Origin: Janibacter endophyticus
GTDB taxonomy: Bacteria; Actinomycetota; Actinomycetes; Actinomycetales; Dermatophilaceae
Direction: 5' to 3'
DNA: 64,000 nucleotides
Assembly: GCF_016888335.1 (NCBI RefSeq)
Contig: NZ_JAFEJG010000004.1
Span: forward strand, 2,108,001-2,172,000
Part shown: piece by piece, positions 31,892-45,168 of the stretch
Layout of the letters: each line of letters opens with the position of its first letter
How positions within the stretch are numbered: position 1 is the stretch's first letter
Translations under genes and position numbers: made by a program
The notes under the pieces: generated by a model
Seen by the model: the letters and a program-made list of their open reading frames with translations, nothing else
What the model was told of the DNA's origin: nothing
Databases searched by the model: none

Positions 31892-32847
31892 CGCAGTCCT
31901 CCGTCGTGCGCGATGCCGACGACGTCGGCGAGCCGGGCGACCCCGCGGGCCTCGAGGGCGGCGGCCAGCTCGTGGCCGACACGCATCGGGGCCGTCGGGT
32001 CGTTGAAGGCGGCGGTGCCGACCTGGACGGCGCAGGCACCTGCCGCGACGAGCTCGAGCGCGTCGAGGCCGGTCCGGACACCACCGACGCCGACGATCGG
32101 GACGGTCGGGATGCGGCCCTCGCGCATCGCGCCGGCGACCTGCCAGATCGCCCGCACGGCCATCGGGCGGATGGCCGGGCCGGAGAGCCCGCCCGTCGTC
32201 GCGATGAGGTGCGGGCGCAGCCGGTCGGTGTCGATGGCGACACCGAGCGTCGTGTTGATCATCGTCAGCCCGTGCGCCCCCGCCTTGAGGACGGCGGCGG
32301 CGATCTCGACGATCTCGGTGACGTCGGGGCTCAGCTTCGCGAGCATGGGGATGCCGCGCGGCACCTCCTCGCGCACGAGGGTGAGCACCTTGTGCGAGCT
32401 CGCCGGGTCGCACGCGAAGACGAGGCCGCGGTTGGCGACGTTGGGGCAGGAGATGTTGACCTCGATCGCGGCGACCGCCGACGCGTAGGGCGAGCGGACG
32501 ACGGTGCGCGCCACGGCGGCGAACTCGCTGGCCGTCGAGCCGGCGATCGAGACGACGACGCGGGCGCCCACCGAGTGCAGCCAGGCGAGGTCCTTCTCGA
32601 CGAAGGCCTTGACGCCCGGCCCCTGGAGACCGATGGAGTTGAGCATCCCCGAGTCGGTCTCGGCCATGCGCGGTGTGCCCCGGCCGCTGACGGGTGCGAG
32701 CTTGACCGACTTCGTAACGAAGGCACCGAGCTCGGCGACGTCGATGAAGCGGTGCATCTCGCGGCCGTTCGCGGCGCAGCCGGAGGCGGTCATCATCGGG
32801 TTGGGCAGCCGGACCCCCCCGAGGTCGACGGACATGTCGACGGTCAT
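31888..32847 (-). CDS. pyrD: Dihydroorotate dehydrogenase, class 1B catalytic subunit
   Basis: FMN subunit that oxidises dihydroorotate to orotate, working with PyrK and NAD. The 319-residue barrel has NISCPNVANRG, whose cysteine is the class 1 active-site base, KLSPDVTEI, and the FMN phosphate site GVGGVRTGLDALELV. Class 1B is indicated by the adjacent pyrK. Start ATG overlaps the pyrK stop by 4 bp; the stop overlaps pyrF. Confidence 0.96.
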   Translation of the reverse strand: MTVDMSVDLGGVRLPNPMMTASGCAANGREMHRFIDVAELGAFVTKSVKLAPVSGRGTPRMAETDSGMLNSIGLQGPGVKAFVEKDLAWLHSVGARVVVSIAGSTASEFAAVARTVVRSPYASAVAAIEVNISCPNVANRGLVFACDPASSHKVLTLVREEVPRGIPMLAKLSPDVTEIVEIAAAVLKAGAHGLTMINTTLGVAIDTDRLRPHLIATTGGLSGPAIRPMAVRAIWQVAGAMREGRIPTVPIVGVGGVRTGLDALELVAAGACAVQVGTAAFNDPTAPMRVGHELAAALEARGVARLADVVGIAHDGGLR

Positions 32848-33739
32848 CGGGTCACCGCCGGAGGGGCGCCGACCGCGTCGTCAGGGACGACGCACCGCCC
32901 GTCGAGGAAGGCGTCCCAGCGCACCCGGTCGCCGCGGAAGACGGGACCCTCGACGCAGGAGCGGACCATCGAGGTCACGCCCTGGGCGTCGCGGACCGGC
33001 ATGACGCAGGTCATGCAGATGCCGACACCGCAGGCCATGGCCTCCTCGACCGCGACCTGGGCGACGATCCCGTGCTGCTCGGCGATCTCGTGCAGGGAGC
33101 GGAGCATGCCCATCGGGCCGCAGCCGTAGATGACGCCCGCTCCGGTGCGCGTGAGGATCTCGGGGAGGACGTCGCTCACCCAGCCCTGCGTCCCGGCCGA
33201 CCCGTCGTCGGTGGTCACCGTGACACCCTCGGCGCTGCGACGGGCCTCGACGACGCCGAAGAGGCGGTCGGCGCTCGCCGCGCCGAGGACCATCTCGACG
33301 TGGCAGCCGCGCCCACGGAGCACGTCCGCGAGCCAGAAGAGCGGGGCCGAGCCGTAGCCGCCGCCGACGAGGACGCACGGCACCGGGTCCTTCGGGATCG
33401 GGAACGGGCGCCCCAGGGGGCCGATGACGCTCACCGTCGCGCCCGTGGGCAGCGCCACGAGCTGCTCGGTGCCCGGGCCGGCAGCGGCGACGACGACCTC
33501 GACGGTCCCGCCGTAGGAGCCGGACGGCCTGACCCGGTGGATCGAGAAGCTGCGTCGCAGGAGCATCGAGGAGTGCACGCCCCCGACGGCGACCGCGACG
33601 AACTGCCCTGGGCGGGCCAGCTCGGGCAGCCCCGGCGCGACGATCGTCATGTGCTGGTAGGCGCCGACCTGCTGGCTGGCGATGAGCTCGCCCTCCACCT
33701 GGACGACCCCGGCTCCCTCCCGGGCTGCGACGACCTGGG

Positions 33740-33743
<4 letters not shown>
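32844..33743 (-). CDS. pyrK: Dihydroorotate dehydrogenase electron-transfer subunit
   Basis: FAD and 2Fe-2S subunit that passes electrons from PyrD to NAD. The 299-residue protein has the FAD-binding RRSFSIHRV, the nucleotide-binding [16 protein letters not shown] and a C-terminal cysteine cluster CGVGICMTC followed by a fourth cysteine in [11 protein letters not shown]. It is somewhat longer than Bacillus PyrK. It overlaps carB and pyrD by 4 bp each, consistent with a tight PyrD-PyrK stoichiometry. Confidence 0.95.
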
Positions 33744-37041
<3,298 letters not shown>

Positions 37042-37042
<1 letters not shown>

Positions 37043-38181
37043 CAGCTGGTGGCTCCCTTGGCGGTCTGCTCCATGAGCGTGACGAAACGGTCGAAGAGGT
37101 GGGCCGAGTCGTGCGGTCCGGAGGCCGCCTCGGGGTGGAACTGGACGGAGAACGCTGGTCGGTCGAGACACTCCAGACCCTCGACGACATCGTCGTTGAG
37201 CCCGATGTGGCTGACGCGGACGCGGCCGTAGTCGGTCTCAGCCGCGCCCTCGAGCGGAGCGTCGACGGCGAAGCCGTGGTTCTGCGAGGTGATCTCGACG
37301 CGGCCGGTGGCGACGTCCTTGACCGGCTGGTTGATGCCGCGGTGGCCGAACTTCAGCTTGTACGTGCCGAAGCCGAGCGCCCGGCCGAGCACCTGGTTGC
37401 CGAAGCAGATGCCGAAGAGCGGCAGCCCGGCGTCGAGCACCTCACGGACCAGTGCGACCTGGTGGTCGGCCGTCGCGGGGTCACCGGGCCCGTTGGAGAG
37501 GAAGACGCCGTCGGGCTGCACGGCGCGGACGTCCTCGAGGGTCGCGCTCGCCGGGAGGATGTGCACCTCGACGCCGCGCTCGGTCATCCGCTGCGGCGTC
37601 ATGGCCTTGATGCCGAGGTCGATGGCCGCGACGGTGAAGCGCTTCTCCCCCACGGCCGGGACGACGTAGGCCTCCTTCGTCGTGACCTCGGACGCGAGCT
37701 CGGCGCCCTTCATGCTCGGACTGGCCTGCACCCGGGTGACGAGGTCCTTCTCGGGCGCCTCAGCCATCTCGCCGGTGAAGATGCCGATCCGCATCGAACC
37801 CTTGTCGCGCAGGTGGCGGGTCAGGGCCCGGGTGTCGATCTCGCAGATCCCGACGATCCCCTGGGTGACGAGCTCCTCCTCGAGCGGGTGCGTGGCGCGC
37901 CAACTCGAGGGGCGGATCGCGGGGTCGCGCACGACGAACCCGGCGACCCAGATCTGGGCCGACTCGTCGTCCTCGCCGTTCCAGCCGGTGTTGCCGATGT
38001 GCGGCATCGTCATGACGACGACCTGGCGGTGGTAGCTGGGATCGGTGAGGGTCTCTTGGTAGCCGGACATCCCGGTGGAGAAGACGGCCTCGCCGAGGGT
38101 CTCCCCCACGGCGCCGAAGGAGCGGCCCCGGAAGACGCGCCCGTCCTCGAGGACGAGCAGGGCGGGCAGGCGCTGGGTCAT
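37042..38181 (-). CDS. carA: Carbamoyl-phosphate synthase small subunit (glutaminase)
   Basis: Class I glutamine amidotransferase that supplies ammonia to CarB. The 379-residue protein has the N-terminal CPSase domain and a C-terminal glutaminase with the nucleophile cysteine in [16 protein letters not shown] (about residue 250) and the His-Glu pair in [12 protein letters not shown]. It overlaps pyrC by 4 bp and carB by 1 bp. Confidence 0.97.
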
Positions 38182-39476
38182 GCGTGAGCCTCTCCCGCGG
38201 CAGCGGTGACGCGGCCGCGCAGGATCGTCGTGCGGACGGCACCGGTGAAGGTCCGCCCGTGGTAGGGGTTGTTGCGCGAGAGCGAGGCCGAGGCGTCGCG
38301 GTCGACAGTCACCTCGGCGGCCGGGTCGACGAGGACGAGGTTGGCCGGGGCGCCGACCTCGATGGCGCGACCGTGATCGGCGAGCCCGGCGATGCGGGCG
38401 GGGGCGGTCGACATGACCCGCGCGAGACCGGCGAGGTCCATCGCACCGCTGCGGACCATGACGTCGTGGACGACGGAGAAGGCCGTCTCGAGGCCGAGCA
38501 TCCCGAAGGCCGCGTCGACGAAGGCGTGCTCCTTGTCGTGCCGGGCGTGCGGAGCGTGGTCCGTGGCGACGACGTCGATCGTGCCGTCGGCCAGGCCCGC
38601 CCGCAGGGCCGCGACGTCCTCGGCAGGGCGAAGGGGTGGGTTGACCTTGTAGACCGGGTCGTAGCCGGCGAGCAGGTCAGCGGTGAGCAGGAGGTGGTGG
38701 GGCGTCACCTCGGCGGTGATGCGGGCCCCCTTCGCCTTGGCCCAGCGCACGACGTCGAGCCCCTCGGCCGTCGTGACGTGCGCGACGTGCACCCGGGCAC
38801 CGGTGAGCAGGCTGAGCTGGGCGTCACGGGCGATGATCGTCGCCTCCGCTGCCGCAGGCCACCCCGGCAGCCCCAGCCGCCCCGACAACTCGCCCTCGTG
38901 GCAGCACGCCGTCGGGCCGGCGAGCTCGGGGTCCTGGGAGTGCTGGCTGATGACGCCGTCGAAGGCCCGGACGTACTCGAGCGCCCGCCGCATGACGCGG
39001 GCGTCGCCCACGCAGCGGCCGTCGTCGGAGAAGACGGTGACCCCTGCCCGCGAGCGGTGCATCAGGCCGAGCTCGGCGAGCTCGGCACCCTCGAGCCCCT
39101 TCGTGACCGAGCCGATCGGCTGGACGTCGACGAGGCCCGTGGCGCGGCCGAGATCGAGGACCCGCTCGGCGGCCTCGCCGGTGTCGGTGACCGGGTTGGT
39201 GTTGGCCATGGCGAGCACGGCCGTGTAGCCGCCGATCGCGGCAGCGGCCGAGCCGGTGGCAATCGTCTCGGCGTCCTCACGGCCCGGCTCGCGAAGGTGC
39301 GTGTGCAGGTCGACGAGGCCCGGGAGGAGGACGAGCCCGTCCGCGTCGACGACCTCGGCGTCCCCCTTGGCCCCTGACGCGTCGGCGCCGAGCGCCGCGA
39401 CGCGCCCGTCCCGGACGAGGACGTCGGTTGCGTCGCCGTCGAGGACACGGGCCCCGGTGATGAGCAGGTCGCTCAT
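38178..39476 (-). CDS. pyrC: Dihydroorotase
   Basis: Cyclises carbamoyl aspartate to dihydroorotate. The 432-residue amidohydrolase is the class I type: the HxH metal motif is in [20 protein letters not shown] at about residues 55-75, later histidines are in [12 protein letters not shown] and VTPHHLLLT, and the metal aspartate is in [16 protein letters not shown]. It sits between pyrB and carA with 4-bp overlaps at both ends. Confidence 0.97.
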   Translation of the reverse strand: MSDLLITGARVLDGDATDVLVRDGRVAALGADASGAKGDAEVVDADGLVLLPGLVDLHTHLREPGREDAETIATGSAAAAIGGYTAVLAMANTNPVTDTGEAAERVLDLGRATGLVDVQPIGSVTKGLEGAELAELGLMHRSRAGVTVFSDDGRCVGDARVMRRALEYVRAFDGVISQHSQDPELAGPTACCHEGELSGRLGLPGWPAAAEATIIARDAQLSLLTGARVHVAHVTTAEGLDVVRWAKAKGARITAEVTPHHLLLTADLLAGYDPVYKVNPPLRPAEDVAALRAGLADGTIDVVATDHAPHARHDKEHAFVDAAFGMLGLETAFSVVHDVMVRSGAMDLAGLARVMSTAPARIAGLADHGRAIEVGAPANLVLVDPAAEVTVDRDASASLSRNNPYHGRTFTGAVRTTILRGRVTAAAGEAHA

Positions 39477-40441
39477 GCCGCACTCCCCTCTCCGCCGGCC
39501 AGCAGGTGGTAGAGGACGCTCATCCGCACGGCGACACCGGCGCTCACCTGGTCGAGGACGAGTGAGCTCGCCGCGTCGGCGGCGTCGGCGGCGATCTCGA
39601 GGCCACGATTCATCGGGCCGGGGTGGAGGATGACGCCCTCGGGCTGCCGGTCCAGGTAGGCGGCGAGGCGCGGGCGGGTCAGCCCGTAGCCGACGGTGTA
39701 CTCCCGGGGCGTCGGGAAGTATCCGCCGCTCATCCGCTCCTTCTGGACCCGCAGCATCATCAGGGCGTCGGGTCCCTGGGCGAGGACGTCATCGAGGTCG
39801 TGGCTCATCGTCCAGCCGTCGTGCTCGGCCCAGGCTCGAGCACCGCTCGGCATGAGCGTCGGCGGAGCGACGACGGTGACCCGCGCCCCGAGCAGCGGCA
39901 ACGAGAGGAGGTTGGAGCGGAAGACTCGGCTGTGGGTGACGTCGCCGACGATCGCGACGTGCCGGCCCTCGAGGGAGCCGAGCCGGCGCTCGAGGGTGTA
40001 GGCGTCGAGCAGCGCCTGGGTGGGGTGCTCGTGGGTGCCGTCGCCGGCGTTGACGACCCTCGTCGCCGAGCCGGACTCGTCGAGCCACCGGGCCACCTGG
40101 TGCGCGGCCCCAGAGGCCATGTGCCGCATGACGATCGCGTCGACGCCCATCGCGGCGATGGTCATCGTCGTGTCGCGCAGGCTCTCGCCCTTGCTCGTCG
40201 AGCTGCCCTTGCCGGTGATGTTGATCGTGTCCGCAGACATCCACTTGCCCGCGATCTCGAAGGAGCTCCGGGTGCGCGTGGAGTCCTCGAAGAAGAGGTT
40301 GATGACGGTGCGCCCGCGCAGGGTCGGGATCTTCTTGACCTCCCGGCGCTGGACGTCGTGCATCTCGGCCGCGGTGTCGAGCAGCTGCCTGACGCCGGCG
40401 GCGTCGAGATCGGCGACGGAGAGGAGGTGCCGGGCGCTCAT
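39473..40441 (-). CDS. pyrB: Aspartate carbamoyltransferase catalytic subunit
   Basis: Condenses carbamoyl phosphate and aspartate, the committed pyrimidine step. The 322-residue protein has the carbamoyl-phosphate motif [15 protein letters not shown] (residues about 50-65), [12 protein letters not shown] and the [14 protein letters not shown] segment. No pyrI regulatory subunit is present, as usual for Gram-positive bacteria. It overlaps pyrR and pyrC by 4 bp. Confidence 0.97.
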   Translation of the reverse strand: MSARHLLSVADLDAAGVRQLLDTAAEMHDVQRREVKKIPTLRGRTVINLFFEDSTRTRSSFEIAGKWMSADTINITGKGSSTSKGESLRDTTMTIAAMGVDAIVMRHMASGAAHQVARWLDESGSATRVVNAGDGTHEHPTQALLDAYTLERRLGSLEGRHVAIVGDVTHSRVFRSNLLSLPLLGARVTVVAPPTLMPSGARAWAEHDGWTMSHDLDDVLAQGPDALMMLRVQKERMSGGYFPTPREYTVGYGLTRPRLAAYLDRQPEGVILHPGPMNRGLEIAADAADAASSLVLDQVSAGVAVRMSVLYHLLAGGEGSAA

Positions 40442-41016
40442 CGGGAGCCACCGCCGATCGTCACCGAGTCTTCCTGACCGTCGTGGCCCGCGAGCCGCAC
40501 CATGACCCGCTCGCTGTGCGACGTCGGGAGGTTCTTGCCCACGTGGTCGGCCCGGATCGGCAGCTCGCGGTGACCCCGGTCGACGAGGACGGCGAGCTGC
40601 ACGGCGCGCGGTCGGCCGTAGTCGGCCAGCGCGTCGAGCGCGGCCCGGACGGTCCGGCCGGAGTAGAGGACGTCGTCGACGAGGACGACGGTGCGGCCGT
40701 CGACCCCTTCGCTGGGGATGCGGGTCTCCCGGGGCGACCTGGTGGGCTGCCGGCGGAGGTCGTCGCGGTACATCGTCACGTCGAGGGAGCCGACGGGTAC
40801 CGCGCGGCCCTCGACCTCGGCGACGAGGCGGGCCAGCCGGTGGGCGAGCTCCACGCCCCGGGACGGGATGCCCAGCAGGACGAGGTCCTCGGCGCCCTTG
40901 TTGCGCTCGACGATCTCGTGCGCGATGCGCTTGAGCGCCCGGGCGATGTCACCGGCGGAGAGGACCTCGCGATCGGCGGAGGCGCCCTCGGGGGTCGGGG
41001 TGGTGTCAGGACACAT
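40438..41016 (-). CDS. pyrR: Bifunctional pyr operon regulator/uracil phosphoribosyltransferase
   Basis: RNA-binding regulator that senses UMP/UTP and can also convert uracil and PRPP to UMP. The 192-residue protein has the PRPP motif [20 protein letters not shown] and the family stretch [16 protein letters not shown]. It is the first gene of the pyr operon and overlaps pyrB by 4 bp. The ATG at 41016 is preceded by AAGGAGG about 12 bases upstream, adjacent to a stem-loop that fits the PyrR-binding consensus; autoregulation at the level of translation is therefore likely. Confidence 0.95.
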   Translation of the reverse strand: MCPDTTPTPEGASADREVLSAGDIARALKRIAHEIVERNKGAEDLVLLGIPSRGVELAHRLARLVAEVEGRAVPVGSLDVTMYRDDLRRQPTRSPRETRIPSEGVDGRTVVLVDDVLYSGRTVRAALDALADYGRPRAVQLAVLVDRGHRELPIRADHVGKNLPTSHSERVMVRLAGHDGQEDSVTIGGGSR

Positions 41017-41028
41017 GCGTGCCTCAGA

Positions 41029-41053
41029 CCTCCTTCTCTGCCTCACGGGACAG
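41029..41053 (-). promoter_or_regulatory. Predicted PyrR-binding stem-loop next to pyrR Shine-Dalgarno
   Basis: Minus-strand CTGTCCCGTGAGGCAG (41053-41038) contains TCCCGTGAGG, which fits the PyrR binding-loop core UCCNGNGAGG known from Bacillus pyr leaders. It can fold as CUG-U-CC, loop CGUGA, GG-CAG, with one bulged U. The AAGGAGG ribosome-binding site (41035-41029) starts three bases further on, so bound PyrR would hide it. No terminator/antiterminator pair is seen, consistent with the translational mode described for mycobacteria. Confidence 0.65.
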
Positions 41054-41079
41054 TGGTTAAAGGATGTCGTGCGCCGCCC

Positions 41080-41085
41080 ACTCTA
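41080..41085 (-). promoter_or_regulatory. Candidate pyr operon -10
   Basis: Minus-strand TAGAGT, with TTCGGC 18 bases upstream as a weak -35. Transcription from here would give a leader of about 60 bases that includes the predicted PyrR site and the ribosome-binding site. This is only pattern-based. Confidence 0.3.
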
Positions 41086-41140
41086 CGGCCTGGCCGCGGA
41101 CCCGCCGAACGCGCCCGCCTGGCGGGAGAACACTGACGAT

Positions 41141-41176
41141 TTGGTTATCCGAGACATAACATCTGATTATGGGTCG
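41141..41176 (+). promoter_or_regulatory. metNIQ leaderless promoter with overlapping palindrome
   Basis: TTGGTT (41141-41146) and GATTAT (41165-41170) form a plausible -35/-10 pair with an 18-base spacer. GATTAT is six bases before the metN GTG, so the transcript would be leaderless. The palindrome GTTAT-N7-ATAAC (41144-41160) fills the spacer and would block RNA polymerase if bound. It is markedly AT-rich compared with its surroundings. The regulator is unknown; a methionine- or SAM-responsive repressor is a guess from the operon's role. Confidence 0.55.
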
Positions 41177-42172
41177 GTGACCTCCCCCATCCTCGAGCTC
41201 CGCGCCGTGCGCAAGGAGTTCTCCTCCCGCCGCGGCCCCGTCGTCGCGCTCGACGACATCGACCTGAGCATCGAGCGCGGCTCGATCCACGGCATCGTGG
41301 GCCGGTCCGGCGCCGGCAAGTCGACCCTCGTCCGCACGATCACCGGCCTCGAGGCGCCGACCTCCGGGCAGGTCGTCCTCGACGGCACGGACGTCGCGGG
41401 ACTGCGCGGCAGCGAGCTGCGCGAGTTCCGCCAGCGTTTCGGCATGGTCTTCCAGCACGCCAACCTCCTGGACTCGCGCACCGCCGCCCGCAACATCGCG
41501 CTCCCCCTCGAGATCGCCGGCTGGTCGGCCGAGGACCGTCGTGCACGGGTCGCCGAGCTGCTCCGGCTGGTCGACCTCGAGGACCGGGCCGACAACCACC
41601 CCGCCCAGCTCTCCGGGGGCCAGCAGCAGCGCGTCGGCATCGCCCGCGGACTCGCGACGCGACCCGACATCCTCATCTGCGACGAGCCGACCTCGGCGCT
41701 CGACTCGACGACCACGCGCTCGATCCTCGAGCTGCTCCAGAGCCTGCGGGACGAGCTCGGCATCACGATCGTCGTCATCACCCACGAGCCGTCCGTCGTC
41801 CGCGAGATCTGCGACTCCGTCACCCTGCTCGGCGAGGGCCGCGTCCTCGAGAGCGGCCGCATCGCGGCCCTGGCCGGCGACCCGTCGACGTCGATCCACC
41901 GCGACCTCGTGCCGCTCCCCCTCGCGCCCACCGACGAGCTGCCCCGCACGGTGCTCGTGAGCCTCGGCGACGAGCCCGACGAGCTCGAGCGGGCGCTCAC
42001 CGCCCTCCGGGCCGAGGGCACCCCCGCCCAGGTCGCCGCGGCGACCATCGAGCAGGTCGGCGGGCGGACCGTCGGTCGGGCGCGACTGCTCCTGCCCGAG
42101 GGCACCGACCGCGCGCGGGCCGAGCAGCAGCTCCGTGACTCCGGCGTCTCGGTCGAGGAGGTGACCCTGTGA
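41177..42172 (+). CDS. metN: Methionine ABC transporter ATP-binding protein
   Basis: ATPase of the MetNIQ importer for methionine. The 331-residue protein has Walker A GRSGAGKST (about residues 44-52), signature LSGGQQQRVGIARG and Walker B ILICDEPTSALDS, followed by a C-terminal NIL domain (from about residue 255, RTVLVSLGDEPDELE), which in MetN binds methionine and inhibits transport. The GTG at 41177 is chosen because it matches the family N-terminus and lies six bases after a -10. Its stop overlaps metI (GTGA). It is divergent from the pyr operon. Confidence 0.94.
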   Translation: MTSPILELRAVRKEFSSRRGPVVALDDIDLSIERGSIHGIVGRSGAGKSTLVRTITGLEAPTSGQVVLDGTDVAGLRGSELREFRQRFGMVFQHANLLDSRTAARNIALPLEIAGWSAEDRRARVAELLRLVDLEDRADNHPAQLSGGQQQRVGIARGLATRPDILICDEPTSALDSTTTRSILELLQSLRDELGITIVVITHEPSVVREICDSVTLLGEGRVLESGRIAALAGDPSTSIHRDLVPLPLAPTDELPRTVLVSLGDEPDELERALTALRAEGTPAQVAAATIEQVGGRTVGRARLLLPEGTDRARAEQQLRDSGVSVEEVTL

Positions 42173-42900
42173 GCGCCCCCGCCCCCTCCCCCTTCGCCCT
42201 CCCTGTCACGCTCCCCGCTCTGCTCACCGAGGACGGCCGCTGGCTGGACAACCCGGTGATCCGCGAGGGTCTGCTCAAAGCCACGTGGGAGACCCTCGCC
42301 ATGACGGGGGTCTCCGGCCTCATCACCCTGCTCATCGGCGTGCCGCTCGGCGTGCTGCTCCAGGCGACGTCGCCTGGAGGCTTCAGCCCCAACGCCACCG
42401 CCCACCGGGTGCTCGGCGCGATCGTCAACGTCGGGCGCTCCATGCCCTTCCTCATCCTGATGATCGCGATCATCCCGTTCACCCGCTTCGTCGTCGGGAC
42501 CACCGTCGGGTGGCAGGCCGCGGTCGTGCCGCTGACGATCGGCGCGATCCCCTTCTACGCCCGGCTCGTCGAGACCTCGCTGCGCGAGGTGTCCTCGGGC
42601 AAGGTCGAGGCTGCGCTCATGATGGGCGCGACTCGCGGTGAGCTCACCCGCAAGGTGCTCCTTCCCGAGGCGCTCCCAGGCATCGTCGCTGGCATGACGA
42701 CGACGCTCATCGCGCTCGTCGGATACACCGCGATGGCCGGCGCGATCGGCGCCGGCGGCCTCGGTGCGGTCGCGATGACCTACGGCTACAACCGCTTCGA
42801 GTTCGACGTGATGATCGCCTGCGTCGTGGTCCTCGTCCTGCTCGTCCAGATCGTCCAGATGCTCGGCGACGCACTCGCGCGTCGTCTCGACCACCGCTGA
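42169..42900 (+). CDS. metI: Methionine ABC transporter permease
   Basis: Membrane subunit of the methionine importer, 243 residues with five or six helices. The coupling-helix EAA motif is visible in EVSSGKVEAALMMGATRGEL, which docks on MetN. The N-terminus has a short hydrophilic extension (APSPFALPVTLPALLTEDGR) before the first helix. GTG start overlaps the metN stop by 4 bp; metQ follows after 12 bp. Confidence 0.94.
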   Translation: MSAPAPSPFALPVTLPALLTEDGRWLDNPVIREGLLKATWETLAMTGVSGLITLLIGVPLGVLLQATSPGGFSPNATAHRVLGAIVNVGRSMPFLILMIAIIPFTRFVVGTTVGWQAAVVPLTIGAIPFYARLVETSLREVSSGKVEAALMMGATRGELTRKVLLPEALPGIVAGMTTTLIALVGYTAMAGAIGAGGLGAVAMTYGYNRFEFDVMIACVVVLVLLVQIVQMLGDALARRLDHR

Positions 42901-42912
42901 AAGGAACCACCC

Positions 42913-43758
42913 ATGCTCACCCGCACCACCCGCGTGCTCGCCCTCTCGTCCGTCGCGGCGCTCGCCATGACGGCCTGCGGCGCAGGCGGAGGTGATGAGG
43001 CCGCCCCCACCGCAGGGTCTGACGGCGTCACCAAGCTCGTCGTCGGTGCCTCCCCGACCCCGCACGCGAAGATCCTCGAGTTCGTCGACAGCGAGCTCGC
43101 GGCGGACGCCAAGCTCGACCTGGAGATCAAGCCGTTCGACGACTACGTCCAGCCGAACGTCCAGCTCTCCGAGGGCACGCTCGACGCTAACTACTTCCAG
43201 CACCTCCCGTACTACGAGGCGCAGGTCAAGGACAAGGGCTACGAGTTCGCCCACTTCGAGGGGGTCCACTACGAGCCCTTCGCCCTCTACAGCTCGACGC
43301 TCGGGGACGCCTCCGAGATCAAGGACGGCGCGCAGATTGGCATCAACAACGACCCCTCCAACCAGGGCCGTGCGCTGCAGCTGCTCGCCGAGAACGACCT
43401 GCTGACCCTCAAGGACGGCGTCGACGCGACGAACGCGACGATCTTCGACATCCAGGACAACCCGAAGAACCTCAAGCTCGTCGAGACGGACCCGGCCCAG
43501 CTCGTCCGCTCGCTCGAGGACCTCGACGCCGCCGTCATCAACGGCAACTACGCGCTCGAGGCCGACCTCAGCCCGACGAAGGACGCGATCCTCGTCGAGA
43601 AGGCGGACGGCAACGTCTACGCCAACTTCCTCACCGTGCAGGCGGGCGAGGAGGACAACGAGGCACTCAAGAAGCTCGACGAGCTCCTCCACTCCCCCGA
43701 GGTCAAGAAGTACATCGAGGAGACCTGGCCGGACGGCTCGGTGCTGCCGGCCTTCTGA
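42913..43758 (+). CDS. metQ: Methionine-binding lipoprotein
   Basis: Substrate-binding lipoprotein of the NlpA/MetQ family, 281 residues. The signal peptide ends in the lipobox MTAC (Cys22), so it should be lipidated by Lgt, whose gene is in this window. The mature part shows GASPTPHAKILEFV and LDANYFQHLPYYEAQ, typical of methionine-binding MetQ. AAAGGA precedes the ATG. The stop is only 3 bp from that of the convergent AI-2E-family gene. Confidence 0.95.
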   Translation: MLTRTTRVLALSSVAALAMTACGAGGGDEAAPTAGSDGVTKLVVGASPTPHAKILEFVDSELAADAKLDLEIKPFDDYVQPNVQLSEGTLDANYFQHLPYYEAQVKDKGYEFAHFEGVHYEPFALYSSTLGDASEIKDGAQIGINNDPSNQGRALQLLAENDLLTLKDGVDATNATIFDIQDNPKNLKLVETDPAQLVRSLEDLDAAVINGNYALEADLSPTKDAILVEKADGNVYANFLTVQAGEEDNEALKKLDELLHSPEVKKYIEETWPDGSVLPAF

Positions 43759-43761
43759 CGC

Positions 43762-45159
43762 TCAGCGGCGCCGCGCGCGACGGATGACGTCCCGTGCGGC
43801 GCTGCGCATCCGCGCGACGGTCACCGACGCCGTGATGGCCGCTGGAGCCGCTGGCTCCTCCGACGGCGGGCGGGGCAGCGAGCGCGCCAGCCATGACGCC
43901 TCGCCGCTGCGCGCGGCGATCTCGCCGTCCTTGGTCACCACGGGGACGTCCGCGGCCCGCAGGTCGCCGGAGCGCAGGTCGACCTGCTCGCTGAGGTAGC
44001 GCAGGATCACCGCGACGACCGCGGCGACCGGTACGGCGAGGAAGGCCCCGACGATCCCGAAGAGGGTGCTGCCCCCGGCGACCGCGAGCAGGATGATCCC
44101 GGCGTGCAGCTGCATCGAGCGGCCCTGGAGGAGCGGCTGGAGCACGTTGCCCTCGACCTGCTGGACGACGATGATGATCGCGAGCACGGCGAGCGCGGTC
44201 ATCGGGCCCTGCGCGACGAGGGCGACGAGGACGGCGAGCGTCCCCACGGCGAAGGCCCCGACGATCGGGATGAACCCGCCGAAGAAGGTCAGGACCGCCA
44301 GCGCGAACGCCAGCGGCACGTCGAGGAGGACGAGCCCGAGGCCGATGAAGACCGCGTCGACCGCGGAGACGAGCGCCTGGGTGCGGATGAAGCCCCCGAG
44401 CGTGTTCCACGAGCGGGCAGAGACCTCGGTGAGGTGCCGGCCGGCGGTCCGGCCGGCCGTGCGCCGCAGGAAGGGCAGGAAGCGCGGCCCGTCCTTGAGG
44501 AAGAAGAAGGTCAGGACGAGCACGAGGGCGAGGGTCACGAGCGCCCGCCCGACGATCGCGACCCCGCTGTAGACACCGGACGCGATCTGGCTGCCGCGCT
44601 CGGAGAGCCAGGTGCGGGCCGTCTCGACGAGGTCGTTGATCGTCTCGCTGTCGATGTTGAAGGGCGGCTTGGCCAGCCGCTCCTGGACCTCGACGAGCCC
44701 GTTGCCCGCGGCGTCGGCGAGCTCGGTGGACTGGCCGACGAGCGAAGGGGTGATCGCTGCCAGCACCCCGACCACGAGAGCGAGGGAGGTCAGGAGGACG
44801 AGGATCGCGGCGAGCGCCGCCGGGACCCCGCGGCGGCGGAGCCACTCCGTCGGCGGCCACAGGATCGTCGTGACGATGAGGGCGAGGAGGACGGGGAAGA
44901 CCCCGACCCAGATCTGTGCGAGGAGCCACCAGAGCAGGGCCACCGGGACTGCGATGATGAGGATCCGCAGGCACCAGCGGGAGACCTCGGCCAGACCCTG
45001 CCCGATGATCACCCCCCGGTCGACGCCGCGGTTGGTCAGCTCCTCGTGCCCGGGGACGGGTGGCTCCCCGGCGCCGACGACCGCGTTGTCCTGGGCGGTC
45101 TCCGCCGCGGTGGCGGTGCTGGTCTCGGGGAGGCGATCGGCGTCGCGGTCATCAGTCAT
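43762..45159 (-). CDS. AI-2E family (PerM-like) membrane transporter
   Basis: A 465-residue membrane protein of the AI-2 exporter/PerM family, with about seven or eight helices: LLWWLLAQIWVGVFPVLLAL early, VALILVLLTSLALVVGVL, then the conserved GFIPIVGAFAVGTLAVLVAL and VEGNVLQPLLQGRSMQLHAG near the C-terminal half. Members are proposed to export AI-2, ions or other small molecules; the substrate cannot be told from sequence. Long hydrophilic tails flank the core. ATG at 45159 has TAGCCT nine bases upstream. It is divergent from pirin. Confidence 0.87.
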   Translation of the reverse strand: MTDDRDADRLPETSTATAAETAQDNAVVGAGEPPVPGHEELTNRGVDRGVIIGQGLAEVSRWCLRILIIAVPVALLWWLLAQIWVGVFPVLLALIVTTILWPPTEWLRRRGVPAALAAILVLLTSLALVVGVLAAITPSLVGQSTELADAAGNGLVEVQERLAKPPFNIDSETINDLVETARTWLSERGSQIASGVYSGVAIVGRALVTLALVLVLTFFFLKDGPRFLPFLRRTAGRTAGRHLTEVSARSWNTLGGFIRTQALVSAVDAVFIGLGLVLLDVPLAFALAVLTFFGGFIPIVGAFAVGTLAVLVALVAQGPMTALAVLAIIIVVQQVEGNVLQPLLQGRSMQLHAGIILLAVAGGSTLFGIVGAFLAVPVAAVVAVILRYLSEQVDLRSGDLRAADVPVVTKDGEIAARSGEASWLARSLPRPPSEEPAAPAAITASVTVARMRSAARDVIRRARRR

Positions 45160-45168
45160 CGTCCCCGC

